Shown here: piece by piece, positions 1 through 6,657 of the stretch
Position numbering within the stretch: the first letter of the stretch is position 1
Layout of the letters: the number at the start of each line of letters is the position of its first letter
Assembly (NCBI GenBank): GCA_006226555.1
Contig: SBGS01000171.1
Coordinates: forward strand, 1-10,854
Length of the DNA stretch: 10,854 nucleotides
Direction of reading: 5' to 3'
From: Bacteroidota bacterium
Lineage (GTDB): Bacteria > Bacteroidota > Bacteroidia > Flavobacteriales_D > Crocinitomicaceae
The notes under the pieces: generated by a model
The model's input: only the letters and a program-made list of their open reading frames with translations
Told to the model about the DNA's origin: nothing
The model's database searches: none
Translations under genes and position numbers: made by a program

Positions 1-338
1 TTGATCACCTCGTCCCATTGTTCTTCGGTCATTCTCATCAAGAGTGTATCACGTGTGATACCTGCATTGTTTACCAATACATCAACTGTTCCAAAAACCT
101 CTACCACCTGATCTACAAGTGCTTGAGCTTCATCAAATTTAGCGGCGTCAGACTTAAACCCTTTCGCAACACCTCCGTTTGCTGAAAGTTCATTTTCCAA
201 TGCCTTAGCCTTTTCTTCTGAAGAAAGATAAGTGAAAGCTACCTTTGCTCCTTGAGCCACGCACTCCTCAGCAATCGCTTTTCCGATTCCTCTTGAAGCA
301 CCTGTAATAAGAACAACTTTTCCGTCAAGTAAACCCAT
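1..338 (-). CDS. fabG: 3-oxoacyl-[acyl-carrier-protein] reductase, N-terminal part (runs off window)
   Basis: Short-chain dehydrogenase/reductase that reduces 3-oxoacyl-ACP to 3-hydroxyacyl-ACP with NADPH in the cytoplasmic fatty-acid synthesis cycle. Only 112 codons are inside the window. They begin MGLLDGKVVLITGASRGIG, with the Rossmann nucleotide-binding motif TGASRGIG at residues 12-19, the structural NNAG motif at 90-93, and a FabG-like stretch ITRDTLLMRMTEEQWDEVI at the window edge. The catalytic Ser-Tyr-Lys residues would lie beyond base 1, so catalytic competence cannot be checked. The ATG at 338 gives the standard FabG N-terminus and lies about 16 bases from a TAnnTTTG box. The 'ITRD' after NNAG and the 'LLMRM' stretch favour FabG over other SDR enzymes; a FabG-like paralogue remains possible. 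No neighbour in the window belongs to fatty-acid synthesis. Confidence 0.9.
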   Translation of the reverse strand, partial: MGLLDGKVVLITGASRGIGKAIAEECVAQGAKVAFTYLSSEEKAKALENELSANGGVAKGFKSDAAKFDEAQALVDQVVEVFGTVDVLVNNAGITRDTLLMRMTEEQWDEVI

Positions 339-353
339 ATTTGATTTTTTATT

Positions 354-386
354 CAAAGATAACAATGCTTTTGAGAGGGTTTGCAA
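354..386 (-). promoter_or_regulatory. Candidate Bacteroidota promoter for fabG
   Basis: Read on the minus strand, TATCTTTG at 361-354 is a perfect match to the Bacteroidota -7 element TAnnTTTG. A TTG at 386-384 could be the -33 element, but the spacer is 22 bases, slightly longer than typical. The predicted transcript would start about 10 bases before the fabG ATG at 338, giving a very short leader. There is no Shine-Dalgarno sequence, as is usual in this phylum. Confidence 0.5.
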
Positions 387-461
387 TTCATAAAAAAAGA
401 ATTAAACCCTTTAAACATTCATTGAAACCTATGAAATGGTAATTCACTTAATTAATGCTTG

Positions 462-489
462 TTGAAAAATAACAAAGGCGATAATTTTA
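462..489 (+). promoter_or_regulatory. Promoter-like sequence with no downstream gene (possible sRNA promoter)
   Basis: TTG at 462-464, a 17-base spacer and TAATTTTA at 482-489 (7 of 8 positions of TAnnTTTG) form a plausible Bacteroidota promoter on the plus strand. No open reading frame of meaningful length follows before the hairpin at 522-555; the only short starts end after three to five codons. It could be chance in A+T-rich DNA. Confidence 0.25.
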
Positions 490-494
490 GCACA

Positions 495-555
495 GGTTTA
501 GTTGTAAAAGGTAGGTTAGGTAAGAGAGCGATATTTTGATGTCGCTCTCTTTTTT
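495..555 (+). ncRNA. Candidate small RNA of about 60 nt, ending in the 522-555 hairpin
   Basis: This interval lies between a promoter-like TTG-N17-TAATTTTA and an intrinsic-terminator-like hairpin whose T-run is on the plus strand. Both flanking genes are on the minus strand, so no plus-strand mRNA explains a plus-oriented terminator here. The body is single-stranded and purine-rich (GGTAGGTTAGG at about 511-521). I recognise no known RNA family. The evidence is circumstantial, and the hairpin may simply serve the porin gene. Confidence 0.22.
522..555. terminator. Intrinsic terminator hairpin just after the porin gene
   Basis: GAGAGCGA at 524-531 pairs perfectly with TCGCTCTC at 542-549, with flanking A-T pairs and a 10-base loop. 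On the plus strand it is followed by six T (550-555). On the minus strand, where the porin stop codon overlaps 554-556, the tail is only CTTACC. The structure therefore works better as a plus-strand terminator, though its position suits termination of the porin mRNA. Confidence 0.7.
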
Positions 556-2281
556 AATTAAAGAAATCCCAAACGATGCCTACCCTCAAACGCACACCTG
601 GCAATGTGTAATTTTCGACATCGGCTCTTTTTTGATCATTCCACCAGTAACCGAGTTGTTCCAGTCTGGCATAGAATCTGAATTCATCTATTTCAAATCC
701 TCCATATACGGCTGCCGTGGTGTAAGCAGGAAGCATTGTGTTGGTTTTCCATTCAAATACTTCCATCGCTGGAATAAAACGTCGTTGTTTAAAGCTGCTG
801 ACATAAAGAAATTCTGCTCCATACAATAGCTTCATTTTGCCAGACTTGAGTACAGGTTTTTTCATGTACAATCTGCCTGTATATATAAAATCTGGTAAGT
901 AACTGTCGTTGTCGCTTGTATAACGTATCATTTGATTAAAATGAAAATACTTCCATCTTAGTCCAACATTTAATTGTACGGTAGAAACAGAAATATTCGA
1001 TACTATCTGTTGTGTCCATATTGAATCATCCCAGATATATGGGTTGTTTACCTCTAGATATTGGTAAGTAAATCCGATTGTCAGCAATGAATCCAATAAA
1101 CTCCTGTTTTCATAGCCCAATGTCAATCTGGAAATACTTTGTCTCTCAACATTATCTATTGTATAGTTAAAGTTGTTTGATCTGTAAAATCGCTGATATT
1201 GCATCGGTGGGAGATCCTGAAAGGATGCTTTAGCGATTAAGAATTGCTGCTTCCCAAATCGATATGAAAAATTGAGCGCTTCACTCAACCCATTATAATT
1301 ACCTGAAACATTATAATAGAATTCTGAACTAATGTTCACTCTCCTGCTCTGGTATTGAATAGTTGAAGTGATATTGTTTTCTAGTGTATCTGTCTGAAGA
1401 GGTCCATTTTGAAATTCCCAATATGAAACTCCGTATTTCACGTCAGCATAAAGCTTGCTGTTCATGAAAAATAATCCAGCAGCATTTGTAACTGTTGGGA
1501 AATTGAATTGGTCATATGTACTGAAGCTGTCTATATAACTGTTGTAAATTCCGTAAAGCGTATCCTCTTCATAGAACTTTCTATTCGAAACATCCAAACC
1601 GTGTGATGTTGTTATGCCATATTTTGAAACTGAGTCGCCAATATTCAAATATTGGGAAAAATCAACAGCACCTCTGCTATATCTGCTATTGCAAGCTTGT
1701 TTATTGACCGGTAAAATATCAAGCACAAACTCATCAACCAAAGTATCTGTGACAAGTCCACCGGAAAAGTTTCTTTTATCAAGAAGATAATTTGCCCGAA
1801 GATCAAATGCATAACGCTTCCATTCTCCTGAAAAACCAAATTGGATCTTGTGATATTCAAATCCGGAATTTCTAAGATATCCGTTCGAAGCGAGACGCTC
1901 GTAATTCAGATCGATCATCAGATGCTTATTGAAAACCTGAGTATAATTTGTATTGAGCAATTGTGTCCCTTGGGATCCCAAAGAATAGGAGAAGCCTATT
2001 CTTGGAAGTGCCGAAAACTTCATCCTGTATGGATCGAAGCTCCTAAAGAATTTCGCAGTAGTGATATCTTCAATAAACTGTGCTCCGGATAAAGAAATCG
2101 GATCTATTGAAAAATAAATCCCATCCACTGTTGAAGGAATGATAGCTCCAGAAACATCCATAGAATCAAGAGAACCACCCGTTCTGTCTTGATAGCGCAT
2201 CGTGTCTTTTTCATACCAACCTTGACCAATTGAAAAACCGGTAAAGAGAGTGATACTCGAGAAAAGAAGAAGCCACTTCAT
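554..2281 (-). CDS. Putative porin (Porin_10-like outer-membrane beta-barrel protein)
   Basis: Predicted outer-membrane beta-barrel of 575 residues. The start MKWLLLFSSITLFTGFSIGQ is a signal peptide: one Lys, a hydrophobic core and likely cleavage near GFSIG-Q. The mature protein has many short alternating polar/aromatic segments typical of barrel strands and ends GVRLRVGIVWDFFN, an aromatic C-terminal strand. The block around residues 84-150 (FFRSFDPYRMKFSALPRIG..YSLGSQGTQLLN, then ..YERLASNGYLRNSG) resembles the conserved N-terminal part of the Bacteroidota 'putative porin' family, which I recall as Pfam Porin_10. No TonB box or plug domain is visible, so it is not a TonB-dependent receptor. 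Substrate is unknown; general diffusion is the family default. It follows the rpsT terminator by only 13 bp, and I see no convincing promoter of its own there, so its transcription start is unclear. Confidence 0.78.
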   Translation of the reverse strand: MKWLLLFSSITLFTGFSIGQGWYEKDTMRYQDRTGGSLDSMDVSGAIIPSTVDGIYFSIDPISLSGAQFIEDITTAKFFRSFDPYRMKFSALPRIGFSYSLGSQGTQLLNTNYTQVFNKHLMIDLNYERLASNGYLRNSGFEYHKIQFGFSGEWKRYAFDLRANYLLDKRNFSGGLVTDTLVDEFVLDILPVNKQACNSRYSRGAVDFSQYLNIGDSVSKYGITTSHGLDVSNRKFYEEDTLYGIYNSYIDSFSTYDQFNFPTVTNAAGLFFMNSKLYADVKYGVSYWEFQNGPLQTDTLENNITSTIQYQSRRVNISSEFYYNVSGNYNGLSEALNFSYRFGKQQFLIAKASFQDLPPMQYQRFYRSNNFNYTIDNVERQSISRLTLGYENRSLLDSLLTIGFTYQYLEVNNPYIWDDSIWTQQIVSNISVSTVQLNVGLRWKYFHFNQMIRYTSDNDSYLPDFIYTGRLYMKKPVLKSGKMKLLYGAEFLYVSSFKQRRFIPAMEVFEWKTNTMLPAYTTAAVYGGFEIDEFRFYARLEQLGYWWNDQKRADVENYTLPGVRLRVGIVWDFFN

Positions 2282-2294
2282 GAGATAAATGTAT

Positions 2295-2339
2295 AAAAAA
2301 AGGGGGCTCTGCCCCCTTTCAAAAAAAGTATCTATACTT
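2295..2339 (-). terminator. rpsT: Strong intrinsic terminator of rpsT, preceded by a weaker hairpin
   Basis: On the minus strand the transcript leaving rpsT first meets AAGTA-TAGA-TACTT (2339-2326) followed by a T-run. It then meets a GC-rich hairpin: GGGGGC at 316-311 side pairs with GCCCCC at 307-302 side (absolute 2302-2316), loop of three, extended by three A-T pairs, with a run of T at 2301-2295. The second hairpin is a textbook Rho-independent terminator; the first is weak. They sit 5 to 49 bases behind the rpsT stop codon and end about 14 bases before the porin ATG. Confidence 0.9.
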
Positions 2340-2343
2340 CCGA

Positions 2344-2595
2344 TTACATTTTGTTAACAAACACCTGTAATCCAGACTTAAGGTTTGCTGCCTTATTCTT
2401 GTGTATAATATTGTTCTTAGCGATTTTATCGATCATTGAGAAAATCAAAGGAAGTTGCTTTTCAGCTTCTTTCTTGTCAGACATTGAACGTAGGTTGCGG
2501 ATAGCATTACGTGTTGTTTTATGCTGATACTTATTTCTAAGACGCTTTACGTTATTCGCTCTAACTCTTTTTAATGCAGACTTGTGGTTTGCCAT
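2344..2595 (-). CDS. rpsT: 30S ribosomal protein S20
   Basis: Primary 16S-rRNA-binding protein of the small ribosomal subunit. The 83-residue product is complete and normal in length for S20. It begins MANHKSALKRVRANNVKRLRNK, the family signature (M-A-N-x-K-S-A-x-K-R-x-R), and stays strongly basic. Later it contains KNNIIHKNKAANLKSGLQ, matching the conserved C-terminal helix region in which 'IHKNKAA' contacts rRNA. No paralogue or truncation is apparent. Two tRNA-Glu genes lie 27 bp upstream on the same strand with no terminator between, so the three are probably co-transcribed from the promoter at 2820-2850. A strong terminator follows immediately. In other bacteria S20 can repress its own translation; nothing visible here shows that. 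Confidence 0.97.
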   Translation of the reverse strand: MANHKSALKRVRANNVKRLRNKYQHKTTRNAIRNLRSMSDKKEAEKQLPLIFSMIDKIAKNNIIHKNKAANLKSGLQVFVNKM

Positions 2596-2622
2596 CTTCT
2601 TTTTTGTTTAAGTTTTTAAAAG

Positions 2623-2694
2623 CAGCCCATAGGAGAATCGAACTCCTGTTTCAAGGATGAAAACCTTGCGTCCTAACCACTAGACGAATGGGCC
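2623..2694 (-). tRNA. tRNA-Glu (anticodon UUC), copy 2
   Basis: A 72-base tRNA reading GGCCCAT at its 5' end and pairing with ATGGGCT at the 3' end (G1-U72 wobble, other acceptor pairs canonical), discriminator G. The anticodon arm is CAAGG-TTTTCAT-CCTTG, giving anticodon TTC for glutamate. The T arm carries GTTCGATTC. CCA is not encoded (the next base is C, then T). It is identical over its whole length to the copy at 2718-2789 and sits 27 bp upstream of rpsT. Confidence 0.95.
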
Positions 2695-2717
2695 AAACGA
2701 TCTTTCGATCAAATTGG

Positions 2718-2789
2718 CAGCCCATAGGAGAATCGAACTCCTGTTTCAAGGATGAAAACCTTGCGTCCTAACCACTAGACGAATGGGCC
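2718..2789 (-). tRNA. tRNA-Glu (anticodon UUC), copy 1
   Basis: Same sequence as the downstream copy: 72 bases, anticodon TTC in a CAAGG/CCTTG stem, acceptor GGCCCAT/ATGGGCT, no encoded CCA. It is the first gene after the promoter at 2820-2850. The two copies are separated by 23 bp (2695-2717) that contain a small GATC-GAAA-GATC hairpin on the transcribed strand, which might help processing of the precursor (inference). Confidence 0.95.
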
Positions 2790-2819
2790 GTTATTTCAAA
2801 ATTCCCCGAATTGGGAGTG

Positions 2820-2850
2820 CAAATATATATCGTTTTTATTTATTCGCAAA
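2820..2850 (-). promoter_or_regulatory. Near-consensus Bacteroidota promoter for the tRNA-Glu-tRNA-Glu-rpsT unit
   Basis: On the minus strand TTTG (2850-2847), a 19-base spacer and TATATTTG (2827-2820) match the -33 TTTG / -7 TAnnTTTG consensus at every defined position. Transcription should begin near 2813-2816, about 25 bases before the first tRNA. The bases after the -7 box are CACTCCC, a GC-rich start region. In Enterobacteria such discriminators go with stringent control of stable-RNA promoters; whether this holds here is inference. The promoter lies directly behind the stop codon of the 226-residue gene. Confidence 0.8.
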
Positions 2851-2867
2851 CTGTCACCTACTTTTTT

Positions 2868-3548
2868 TTAATGAAAATCGCTTCCCTCAGCGGAAAACTT
2901 GAATCCCATTCTCTTCCCAGTAGCAGTCTGCAATTCCGAGCTAATTGCCTGGATCTCCATCACACTTACTTCTTGCACAAGGTCATAAGGTGGTGTGAGC
3001 AGATCAAATTCAATTGCAAAGATGATCGCAGTCTGTATTATATGACGTACATCCTCTTCTTTTAACTCACTGTTTTCCAGGTCTCTAAATAAAAACCCTA
3101 ATTGACCTCTACCTTCCACCATAAAGTGGGAATTTCGATTCATAAACACCCTACCAATTAAGTAACCGGGATCATTGAAGCGATTTTGCTCAAACGACTC
3201 AGCCAAGAAGTTATAAATATTAATTATCCCGAAATAACCATTCATTTCATCCTGTTCCAGGTATGTCGTCTTCCACATTGGATTTTCATCCGGCAACCTG
3301 AAAATATTTCGATGCAATTGAAACACGAGTACATCACTTCCGACATATAGAATAAACTCATGAACACCTTTTTCATCCATTCTCAGACGCACCCGAGGAT
3401 CTCCAATCTTTTCGTGCAAAACCTCTAATTCATGCGCTGCAGCCTTTTTGAAAAGTGCCATTACCGATTCTGAATAATCAGCAATATCCTGCTTAACCGC
3501 AGCTTTGTTCTTTAGCAACTCTATGATCGCTTGTCTATTTTCTTCCAT
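2868..3548 (-). CDS. Conserved-looking protein of unknown function, coupled to proS
   Basis: I do not recognise this 226-residue protein. The start MEENRQAIIELLKNK at 3548 is preferred over an in-frame ATG at 3566 because it lies one base after the proS stop (TAA-T-ATG), a typical re-initiation arrangement. There is no signal peptide or membrane segment, so it is probably cytoplasmic. Residues 1-45 look helical (repeated A/L/K/E). The middle, about 48-115, alternates hydrophobic and charged residues as in beta strands (VRLRMDEKGVHEFILYVGSDVL), with aromatic-rich FGIINIYNFLAESFEQNRF after it. The C-terminal third is again helical and ends FKFSAEGSDFH. No catalytic motif is evident. A single-stranded 3' neighbour, the tRNA/rpsT promoter, begins 18 bp beyond the stop, and no terminator separates them. 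Co-expression with proS suggests but does not prove a translation-related role. Confidence 0.85.
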   Translation of the reverse strand: MEENRQAIIELLKNKAAVKQDIADYSESVMALFKKAAAHELEVLHEKIGDPRVRLRMDEKGVHEFILYVGSDVLVFQLHRNIFRLPDENPMWKTTYLEQDEMNGYFGIINIYNFLAESFEQNRFNDPGYLIGRVFMNRNSHFMVEGRGQLGFLFRDLENSELKEEDVRHIIQTAIIFAIEFDLLTPPYDLVQEVSVMEIQAISSELQTATGKRMGFKFSAEGSDFH

Positions 3549-3549
3549 A

Positions 3550-5028
3550 TTAATAAGCTTTAGCAAAGATCACTCTTCCCTTTGAAGGCTTTCCTGAGTA
3601 CATACAAACTCCTTCTTCCGGCTCCTGATCTAAAGGAATACAGCGTATCGTTGCCTTTGTTTCTTCTTTGATCTTTTCTTCAGTTTCTGCCGTTCCGTCC
3701 CAATGCGCTAAGAAAAATCCTCCCTCTGCTTCTAAGCGCGTTTTAAACTCTTCATAGGAATCTACCTTATGCATGTTTTCAGTTCTAAAGATCTTTGCAC
3801 GCTCCAACAAACTGTTCTGAATATCATCCATTAAGAACACAATGTGTTCAATTACCTGATCGAAATCGATCTGTACCTTTTCTTTCGTGTCGCGACGAAC
3901 AACTTCAATTTTTCCATTCTCAAGATCACGGGCTCCCATTGCCAGGCGAACAGGAACTCCCTTCGCCTCATACTCGGCAAATTTCCATCCCGGACGACGA
4001 TTGTCGTCATCGTCAAATTTGAACGATATACCTCTCGCAGCAAGTTCTTTGCGAACGAAATCAAACTTCTCTGAAATTGCACTAAGCTCCTCTTCTGAAC
4101 GATATATCGGAACAGCTACCACTTGGATTGGCGCTAACTTTGGAGGTAATACAAGACCTTCATCATCGGAGTGTGTCATGATAAGTGCTCCCATCAAGCG
4201 AGTTGATACTCCCCAAGAAGTCGCCCATACATAGTCGAGACTTCCCTCTTTCGAAGAAAACTTAACATCGAAAGCTTTCGCAAAATTCTGTCCAAGAAAA
4301 TGAGATGTCCCCGCTTGTAGCGCCTTCCCATCCTGCATCATAGCCTCGATACAATAGGTTTCATCTGCTCCGGCGAATCGCTCACTTTCGGTTTTCAGTC
4401 CTTTGATAACAGGCATTGCCATGTAGTTCTCTGCAAATTCGGCGTAAACATCACACATTTTTTCAGTTTCCTCTATCGCCTCTTCTCTGGTAGCATGTGC
4501 CGTGTGTCCTTCTTGCCATAGAAATTCAGCTGTGCGTAAAAATATGCGAGTACGCATTTCCCATCGAACGACGTTTGCCCATTGATTTATCAGGATCGGT
4601 AGATCCCGATATGATTGTATCCATTTCTTGTAGGTATTCCAAATGATCGCTTCACTTGTTGGACGCACGATCAATTCTTCCTCCAGCTTAGCCTCAGGGT
4701 CTACCATTAGCTTCCCTTTGTTATCAGGATCAGTTTTTAAACGATAATGGGTCACAACAGCGCATTCCTTAGCAAATCCCTCTGCATTCTTTTCTTCTGC
4801 TTCAAACAGACGCTTTGGAATAAATATTGGGAAATAAGCGTTCGAGTGACCGGTCTCTTTGAATTTCTGGTCAAGAACATCTTTCATCTTTTCCCAGATA
4901 GCAAAACCATAAGGCTTAATGACCATACATCCCTTTACATCAGAATGCTCAGCCAGGTCAGCTCTTCCAACCAGCTCATTGTACCACTTTGAATAATCTT
5001 CCTCTCTTGTTGTATACTTCTGTGCCAT
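3550..5028 (-). CDS. proS: Prolyl-tRNA synthetase, archaeal/eukaryal-like type (no editing insertion)
   Basis: Class II aminoacyl-tRNA synthetase that charges tRNA-Pro with proline in the cytoplasm. With the start MAQKYTTREEDYSKWY at 5028 it is 492 residues, the size of the compact type that lacks the roughly 180-residue INS editing domain of E. coli ProRS. Visible motifs are RPTSE at 122-126; motif 2 region RWEMRTRIFLRTAEFLWQEG at 155-174; LQAGTSHFLGQNF at 237-249; and motif 3 SWGVSTRLMGALIM at 271-284. The anticodon-binding domain starts near LPPKLAPIQVVAVPI (294-308). The protein ends in FAKAY with the C-terminal Tyr characteristic of this type. The C-terminal domain has only two Cys (TIRCIP and GVCMY), so the four-Cys zinc site seen in some relatives looks incomplete. 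An ATG 15 codons upstream (5073) is possible but adds a non-conserved leader. Confidence 0.97.
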   Translation of the reverse strand: MAQKYTTREEDYSKWYNELVGRADLAEHSDVKGCMVIKPYGFAIWEKMKDVLDQKFKETGHSNAYFPIFIPKRLFEAEEKNAEGFAKECAVVTHYRLKTDPDNKGKLMVDPEAKLEEELIVRPTSEAIIWNTYKKWIQSYRDLPILINQWANVVRWEMRTRIFLRTAEFLWQEGHTAHATREEAIEETEKMCDVYAEFAENYMAMPVIKGLKTESERFAGADETYCIEAMMQDGKALQAGTSHFLGQNFAKAFDVKFSSKEGSLDYVWATSWGVSTRLMGALIMTHSDDEGLVLPPKLAPIQVVAVPIYRSEEELSAISEKFDFVRKELAARGISFKFDDDDNRRPGWKFAEYEAKGVPVRLAMGARDLENGKIEVVRRDTKEKVQIDFDQVIEHIVFLMDDIQNSLLERAKIFRTENMHKVDSYEEFKTRLEAEGGFFLAHWDGTAETEEKIKEETKATIRCIPLDQEPEEGVCMYSGKPSKGRVIFAKAY

Positions 5029-5048
5029 CTCGTTTCTATTTCGAGTGG

Positions 5049-5056
5049 CAAAAATA
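5049..5056 (-). promoter_or_regulatory. Possible -7 element for proS
   Basis: TATTTTTG on the minus strand matches TAnnTTTG perfectly and would start transcription about 14 bases before the proS ATG at 5028. No TTG lies at a normal distance upstream (the nearest, at 5073-5071, leaves only 14 bases), so this half-promoter is tentative. proS may instead be read through from the upstream gene, which ends 58 bp away without a terminator. Confidence 0.35.
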
Positions 5057-5086
5057 GCAATATTGAGGTACAATACGTTAAAAAGG

Positions 5087-6634
5087 TTAGGACAGCGCTA
5101 CGCGAGTTGCAGACAACTCTTTAACCGCATTTTCGAAGGAGATTTTGTTCAGCTTACTATCGATCCATGCTTCTACATCGAAATATTCCAAAACTACACG
5201 CTCGTTATGATCTTTGAGTAGTTCACTTACCTCCTGTTTCATCTTTTCAAACAGATCGATCTTATCCAATGCATTCGCAGCCTTCGCCAATTTCTTGATA
5301 TACTTCAGACAAGTATGTTCGATCAGATAATCTCGCTCTTGCTTTGCAAAATAACGATTGGTCGATTTTACGACATATTCCAGAAAATCGAAATTCTCCA
5401 GTTCGTAATGCAAAATAAGGTTGAAGAGTCTTGAAAAACTGTATACATCCTGACGAAGGTTCTGCTCATTGTCATTAAGAACAATGTTCAAATACTGTAA
5501 AGCCGTTTTAAAATCACCAACACCAAAATAGCTGTAGGCTTTGTTGTAAGTCAATAAAAGCTCCATTTCCTTACTGATCTTCTCATCAAAAAAGGCTTGT
5601 TTTTCCTCAATAGACGGGATGAGCTTCACCGACGCATCGAAATCACCGTGTTTATGCAGTAGTGTAAGTTCCTGATTATAGGAATTTGCGAAAATGCGCA
5701 CAGAAATATCCAAAGAGTTAAAACCTTTTTTACCCTCTAACCCTCTGATCTCCTTGATAAGTCTGGCAGCCTCATCATAACTTCCTGTATCAATATAACA
5801 GCGAAGCAGGTGAATCATGGTATTTAAATAACGTTGACCAACATCGGCTTTAATATCCGGATTTTTATCCAGTATATCCTTTGTTTTATGGAAGAAGGTT
5901 AGACTGTCCTCATAGTTCCTGCTGGTCGCAGCACATAGTCCTTTGATGTAATAACAAATAGATGCTGCCTTAGTGGAAAGAGCGGTGTTCTTTCCTTTTA
6001 TCAAATGATAATCTGCAATTTCCTCTACTTTCTTTTTCTCCTTTTCATTTCTTGTGAACCCACCCGATCTAAATATCAAGTTGATCTTAGAATAGATCAT
6101 GGTATATTCCGCCAGATTCCGAAGTCGTGCGATCACATACTCCTCCTCCTCTACTAGCTTATCGAGATCGGCATCAAATTCCCCGGACTCATATGCAGAA
6201 TCCAATAGTTTCTTTTCCCAATTGATCAGCTCATACCAGTAATAGAACTTTTCGTATTTCGCAGCAAGTTGTTTGGCCCGAACCACAAACTTTTCACATT
6301 CCTTGTAGAGTGCTTTACTGTACAGGATCTCTATGTTCTTGATCTCCTGCTTGAGAATGCTGTTCAGATTTTGCTCAGAATGATAAGACCTAAGGCTTTT
6401 AAGGATCAACTTGTACAAGTGATTCTTTTCGGAAGGAAGATGCTTTATAAAAGTTTCATCCTTGAATTCTTCCTTTAATAAGGCTTCGTCATATTCATTG
6501 CTGCTATCTATATAATCGAAAAGCTTGAGGTAATTTTTTTCTCCTGATTGAAGCGATGAGCTTAATTTGAAAAATCGCTTTTCTGATTTCGTCAGTGATT
6601 TGATCAATTTAAATAACTCTGTTGATGGTTTCAT
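5087..6634 (-). CDS. TPR-like alpha-helical repeat protein, function unknown
   Basis: A 515-residue, highly charged, all-helical protein with no signal peptide or membrane segment, so probably cytoplasmic. It starts MKPSTELFKLIKSLTKSEKRFFKL, an N-terminus I associate with a Bacteroidota-specific family of large helical proteins; I know no assigned function. TPR-like helix pairs are seen, for example KAASICYYIKGLCAATSRNY-EDSLTFFHKT and LLTYNKAYSYFGVGDF-KTALQYLNIV, each with the A/G-rich first helix and following Y/F typical of TPRs, and LLRCYIDTGSYDEAARLIKE between them. This suggests a protein-interaction scaffold. ATG 6634 was chosen over an in-frame ATG at 6685, which would prepend a hydrophobic run (RLILKFLFVIWF) that breaks the conserved start and overlaps the promoter region. 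It ends 58 bp before proS on the same strand with no visible terminator, so a shared transcript is possible. Confidence 0.85.
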   Translation of the reverse strand: MKPSTELFKLIKSLTKSEKRFFKLSSSLQSGEKNYLKLFDYIDSSNEYDEALLKEEFKDETFIKHLPSEKNHLYKLILKSLRSYHSEQNLNSILKQEIKNIEILYSKALYKECEKFVVRAKQLAAKYEKFYYWYELINWEKKLLDSAYESGEFDADLDKLVEEEEYVIARLRNLAEYTMIYSKINLIFRSGGFTRNEKEKKKVEEIADYHLIKGKNTALSTKAASICYYIKGLCAATSRNYEDSLTFFHKTKDILDKNPDIKADVGQRYLNTMIHLLRCYIDTGSYDEAARLIKEIRGLEGKKGFNSLDISVRIFANSYNQELTLLHKHGDFDASVKLIPSIEEKQAFFDEKISKEMELLLTYNKAYSYFGVGDFKTALQYLNIVLNDNEQNLRQDVYSFSRLFNLILHYELENFDFLEYVVKSTNRYFAKQERDYLIEHTCLKYIKKLAKAANALDKIDLFEKMKQEVSELLKDHNERVVLEYFDVEAWIDSKLNKISFENAVKELSATRVALS

Positions 6635-6657
6635 CTTGTCGCTTTTGAACCAAATTA

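Noticed and set aside
2695..2717. tRNA pair as an integration (att) site
   Set aside because: Both copies are complete, the spacer is only 23 bp and there is no integrase or foreign DNA next to them.
3887..4234. 115-codon plus-strand ORF inside proS, plus other overlapping frames at 3795-4082
   Set aside because: They overlap the conserved synthetase core, have no promoter or recognisable product, and are rich in Ser/Arg as expected for shadow frames.
5029..5073. Upstream start for proS adding 15 residues
   Set aside because: The extra residues do not resemble ProRS N-termini, and the extension overlaps the candidate -7 element; MAQKYTTREEDYSKWY is a typical start.
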